Positions 61,167 through 64,000 of a stretch of 64,000 nt of DNA are shown piece after piece (positions within the stretch are counted from its first letter, which is position 1; every line of letters starts with the position of its first letter). The translations under genes and the position numbers were made by a program. The notes below the pieces were generated by a model that saw only the letters and a program-made list of their open reading frames with translations, was not told where the DNA came from and did not search any database. The DNA is from Parahaliea mediterranea (GTDB lineage: Bacteria > Pseudomonadota > Gammaproteobacteria > Pseudomonadales > Halieaceae): assembly GCF_017255185.1 (NCBI RefSeq), contig NZ_JAFKCZ010000016.1, forward strand, positions 1-64,000, given 5' to 3'.

Positions 61167-62185
61167 CGACAATGAGCATGGTGCAGGCGATCAACTCGGC
61201 CCTGGACTGCAGTATGGCGCGCGACCCCGGGGTGTTGGTGATGGGGCAGGACGTGGGTTACTTCGGCGGCGTGTTTCGCTGCACCGAGGGGCTTTACGAC
61301 AAATATGGCGCCCATCGCGCACTGGATACGCCGATCGCCGAGGGCGGTATCGTGGCGGCGGCGATCGGCATGGGTGTTAACGGCTTGCGTCCCGTGGTGG
61401 AGATGCAGTTTGCCGATTACATCTATCCGGCCATCGACCAGATCATTTCGGAGCTGGCCCGTTTGCGCCACCGGAGCGGCGGCGAGTTCTGGGCCCCGGT
61501 GGTCGTGCGCGCCCCCAGCGGCGGAGGTATCCGTGGCGGGCAGACTCACTCGCAGAGCCCGGAAGGCATCTTTACCCATGTTTGCGGCCTGAAGACGGTC
61601 ATGCCGTCCAATCCCTACGACGCCAAGGGCTTGCTGATCAGCGCCATCGAGGACGACGACCCGGTGATGTTTTTCGAGCCCAAGCGTATCTACAACGGCC
61701 CGTTTTACGGTCACAACAATAGCCACGGAGGGCCGTCCACCTGGGCGACGCACGCCGATGGCGAGGTTCCGGAGGGCCATTACACGGTGCCGCTCGGCAA
61801 GGCCAGGGTGGTGCGTGAAGGCCGGGATGTCACGGTGCTGGCCTACGGCACCATGGTTCACGTGGCCGAGGCGGCCATTGCGCACAGCGGCGTTGACGCC
61901 GAGTTGCTCGACCTGCGCACCCTGCTGCCGCTGGATGTCGAGAGCGTGGCGGCGTCGGTGCAGAAGACCGGGCGTTGCGTGGTGGTTCACGAAGCGACAC
62001 GTACCAGCGGCTACGGCGCCGAGCTGGTGGCCGAGGTGCAGGAAACCTGTTTCTGGCATCTGCGCGCGCCGGTGGAGCGGGTGACGGGGTGGGACACGCC
62101 CTACCCGCACGCGTTCGAGTGGGAGTACTTTCCCAGCCGGGAGCGTATTTCCGAAGCGCTGAAGCGCGCCGTGGCATGTGATTGA
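61163..62185 (+). CDS. bkdA2: Branched-chain 2-oxoacid dehydrogenase E1 beta
   Basis: 340 residues from ATG 61163 with GGAGGAG just upstream. Family blocks are VLVMGQDVGYFGGVFRCTEG, MQFADYIYPAIDQIISE and RAPSGGGIRGGQTHSQSPEG, and the C-terminal YPHAFEWEYFPS. It forms the E1 heterotetramer with bkdA1. The frame's open extension upstream overlaps bkdA1 and is not used. Confidence 0.95.
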   Translation: MTTMSMVQAINSALDCSMARDPGVLVMGQDVGYFGGVFRCTEGLYDKYGAHRALDTPIAEGGIVAAAIGMGVNGLRPVVEMQFADYIYPAIDQIISELARLRHRSGGEFWAPVVVRAPSGGGIRGGQTHSQSPEGIFTHVCGLKTVMPSNPYDAKGLLISAIEDDDPVMFFEPKRIYNGPFYGHNNSHGGPSTWATHADGEVPEGHYTVPLGKARVVREGRDVTVLAYGTMVHVAEAAIAHSGVDAELLDLRTLLPLDVESVAASVQKTGRCVVVHEATRTSGYGAELVAEVQETCFWHLRAPVERVTGWDTPYPHAFEWEYFPSRERISEALKRAVACD

Positions 62186-62195
62186 GGAGCTGGTG

Positions 62196-63419
62196 ATGGG
62201 AGTGTATTCATTCAAGTTGCCCGATCTCGGCGAAGGTATTGTCGAGTCGGAGGTATCTACCTGGCATGTCAGTGTCGGCGATATGGTTTGTGAGGACGAT
62301 CCCCTGGCGGATGTACAGACCGATAAAGCCGTCGTGGAAGTCAGCGCGCCCGTTGCCGGTCGCATTGTGGCGCTGGGCTGCTCCGCGGGGGAGGTGCTGG
62401 CGGTGGGCGCCGAGCTGGTGTGTTTTGACATCGACGGTGATGGCCCCGGGGCGGAAGGTACCGCGGCCCGGCCCGAGCCAGGCGGGGAAGCCCCTATTGC
62501 GGCGCCCCCGGCGAAGTACGCAGGTGCGACACCGTTCCCGGCCACGGACCCGGTCTTCCAGCAGGTGCTGGCGTCACCCTCCCTGCGCAAGCGCGCGCGG
62601 GAAGCGGGCATCAACCTGGCCGATGTGCCGGGCAGCGGGCCGAAGGGGCGGATCAGTCATCGCGACTTCGAGGCCTTCCTGGCCGCTGGTGGCGAATTGG
62701 CCTCGCGGCCGGGCGAGTCCCGGCAGGCAACGCGCGAGGTCAGGCTCAGCGGCATGCGCCGGGTGATTGCGCGGAAGATGCAGGAGTCCAAGCGCAATAT
62801 CCCTCACTACTCCTATATCGAGGAGGTGGATGTCACGGAGCTCGAGGCCCTGCGGCAGCACCTTAACACGGAGCGGGAAGACGGGCAGGCGAAGCTGACG
62901 CTGCTGCCTTTTTTGGTGTTGGCGCTGGTGAAAATCCTGCCCCGCTTTCCGCACTGCAACGCGCGTTTCGATGACGTGGAACAGGTGCTTACCGAGTTCG
63001 ACGCGGTGCACGTGGGCGTGGCCACCATGACGGAGGCCGGCCTGATGGTGCCGGTGGTCAGGCATTGCGAAAGCCTGGATGTCTGGCGGGTGGCGTCGGC
63101 AATCGGGCGTGTGTCAGCGCTTGCGCGTGACGGCAAGGCGGCGCCCGCCGATCTCGGCGGTTCGACGATTACCATTACCAGCCTGGGAGCCATCGGCGGT
63201 ATCGCCACCACCCCGGTCATCAACGCGCCGGAGACAACAATCATTGGCGTGAACAAGATGCAGGAACGGCCTGTTGTCCGTGGCGGGAATATCGTGGCGC
63301 GCACCATGATGAACCTCAGCGCATCCTTCGATCACCGTATCGTGGACGGTTACGACGGGGCCCAGCTTGTGCAGGCCCTCAAAGCTTCGCTCGAGCATCC
63401 GGGCGCCATTTTTGTTTAG
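62196..63419 (+). CDS. bkdB: Dihydrolipoyl acyltransferase E2 of the branched-chain complex
   Basis: 407 residues from ATG 62196 with GAGGAG upstream; a GTG at 62178 is less likely. It has one lipoyl domain with lipoylated Lys44 in VQTDKAVVEVSAP. A peripheral-subunit-binding domain follows (SPSLRKRAREAGINLADV), then the catalytic domain with SFDHRIVDGYDGAQLV (His and Asp of the active site). LipB in this window makes its cofactor precursor. The E3 partner gene (lpdV) is not in view; the next gene is a dehydrogenase of another family. Confidence 0.94.
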   Translation: MGVYSFKLPDLGEGIVESEVSTWHVSVGDMVCEDDPLADVQTDKAVVEVSAPVAGRIVALGCSAGEVLAVGAELVCFDIDGDGPGAEGTAARPEPGGEAPIAAPPAKYAGATPFPATDPVFQQVLASPSLRKRAREAGINLADVPGSGPKGRISHRDFEAFLAAGGELASRPGESRQATREVRLSGMRRVIARKMQESKRNIPHYSYIEEVDVTELEALRQHLNTEREDGQAKLTLLPFLVLALVKILPRFPHCNARFDDVEQVLTEFDAVHVGVATMTEAGLMVPVVRHCESLDVWRVASAIGRVSALARDGKAAPADLGGSTITITSLGAIGGIATTPVINAPETTIIGVNKMQERPVVRGGNIVARTMMNLSASFDHRIVDGYDGAQLVQALKASLEHPGAIFV

Positions 63420-63428
63420 GAGTAGGGC

Positions 63429-64000
63429 ATGGAAATCAGATCGCTTGATCTAGGGGCGTACGCGGACTTTGATGCGCACGAACGGGTCGTGGAGTGCAGG
63501 GACGGGGCATCGGGGCTGCACGCCCTGATCGCCATCCACAATACCAATCTGGGCCCCGCCCTGGGCGGCTGCCGGATGTGGCCCTATGCGGACCGCGAGG
63601 AGGCCGTTCGCGATGTCCTGCGCCTGTCTCGGGGCATGACGTACAAGTCGGCGTTGGCCCGCCTGGCGCTGGGCGGCGGCAAGGCGGTGATCATTGGCAA
63701 TCCGCACCAGGACAAGAGCCGCGAGATGTTCCTCGCCATGGGGAAATTTATCGATGCGTTGGGGGGTGAATACATCACCGCCGAGGACTCGGGCACTTCG
63801 GTCCCCGATATGCAGGTCATTCGCGAGCGCACGGCCCATGCCGCGGGCATCTCGGCGGTCAGTGAGCACGGTGGCGACCCCTCGCCCACGACCGCCTTCG
63901 GCACGTTTATCGGCTTGCGCAAGGCGGTCGATTTTCACCTGGGCAGGCGGGATCTTGCCGGTGTCCGGGTCGCCGTTCAGGGTGTTGGCAATGTCGGTTA
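63429..64000 (+). CDS. Leucine/valine dehydrogenase, cut by window end
   Basis: Partial: the first ~190 codons, still open at the edge. NAD-dependent deamination of Leu/Val to 2-oxoacids, the substrates of bkdA1A2B. Family blocks are LGPALGGCRMWPY, GMTYKSALARLALGGGKAVI with the catalytic Lys, and YITAEDSGTSVPDM. The Rossmann domain begins VAVQGVGNVG at the boundary. ATG 63429 follows AGGAGTAGGG and is 9 nt after bkdB, so it is in the same operon. Confidence 0.92.
   Translation, partial: MEIRSLDLGAYADFDAHERVVECRDGASGLHALIAIHNTNLGPALGGCRMWPYADREEAVRDVLRLSRGMTYKSALARLALGGGKAVIIGNPHQDKSREMFLAMGKFIDALGGEYITAEDSGTSVPDMQVIRERTAHAAGISAVSEHGGDPSPTTAFGTFIGLRKAVDFHLGRRDLAGVRVAVQGVGNVG

Overview
The window is high-GC chromosomal DNA from a free-living, respiring gammaproteobacterium. 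Its gene order is classical for the class: proA-nadD-rsfS-rlmH-mrdA-rodA-mltB-rlpA-dacA-ybeD-lipB, then yebC-ruvCAB-ybgC-tolQRAB-pal-cpoB-queE-queC-tRNA-Lys. A RegBA-type redox pair, a BkdR/bkd operon and a glycogen operon suggest a marine Cellvibrionales/Halieaceae- or Pseudomonas-like lineage. That placement is inference from gene content; no 16S gene is present. No prophage, CRISPR array, transposase or recognised defence system was seen.

Layout. 1-565: gene-poor, with a 15-bp minisatellite between two copies of a ~60-bp duplication. 566-10461: proline/NAD/ribosome genes, then the elongasome and cell-wall genes, many coupled by TGATG or ATGA overlaps. 10458-12280 (minus): RegA/RegB-like two-component pair. 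12418-22895: malQ-glgB-glgX-glgP-glgA with overlapping TTG/GTG/ATG starts and no glgC. 22996-24573: prfC, followed by palindromic intergenic repeats. 25021-29587: diguanylate cyclase, glutathione peroxidase, acyl desaturase with a coiled-coil tail and a stop-codon-bearing minisatellite at its 3' end, and a MATE exporter. 29657-34917: LysR/azoreductase, a glutamine-synthetase-like ligase, and LuxR and AraC regulators. 35104-40522: lytic transglycosylase, proS, an HU protein with a histone-H1-like tail, an FmdB zinc ribbon and aspS. 40570-50520: yebC, ruvCAB behind a LexA-like box, tol-pal, queuosine genes and tRNA-Lys. 50619-53892 (minus): SRPBCC protein, DUF1415, DUF2058 and a globin-coupled diguanylate cyclase. 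54311-57625: M14 metallopeptidase and katG. 57757-59099: a lower-GC module of methyltransferase and MarR around a perfect palindrome. 59160-64000: BkdR-like Lrp, the branched-chain 2-oxoacid dehydrogenase E1a/E1b/E2 genes and the start of a Leu/Val dehydrogenase.

How the genes work together. The first block builds and remodels the rod-shape wall: PBP2-RodA synthesise, MltB/RlpA/DacA trim. The Tol-Pal block couples outer-membrane constriction to division. The glg block makes, branches, debranches and phosphorolyses glycogen, although the ADP-glucose pyrophosphorylase must lie elsewhere. The last operon would deaminate leucine/valine and oxidatively decarboxylate the 2-oxoacids under a divergent Lrp-type regulator. 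The most unusual non-coding signals are the two related 15-bp minisatellites, the LexA-like box ahead of ruvC, two convergent gene pairs whose stops share one CTAG, and operator-like palindromes in the MarR and BkdR divergent promoters.
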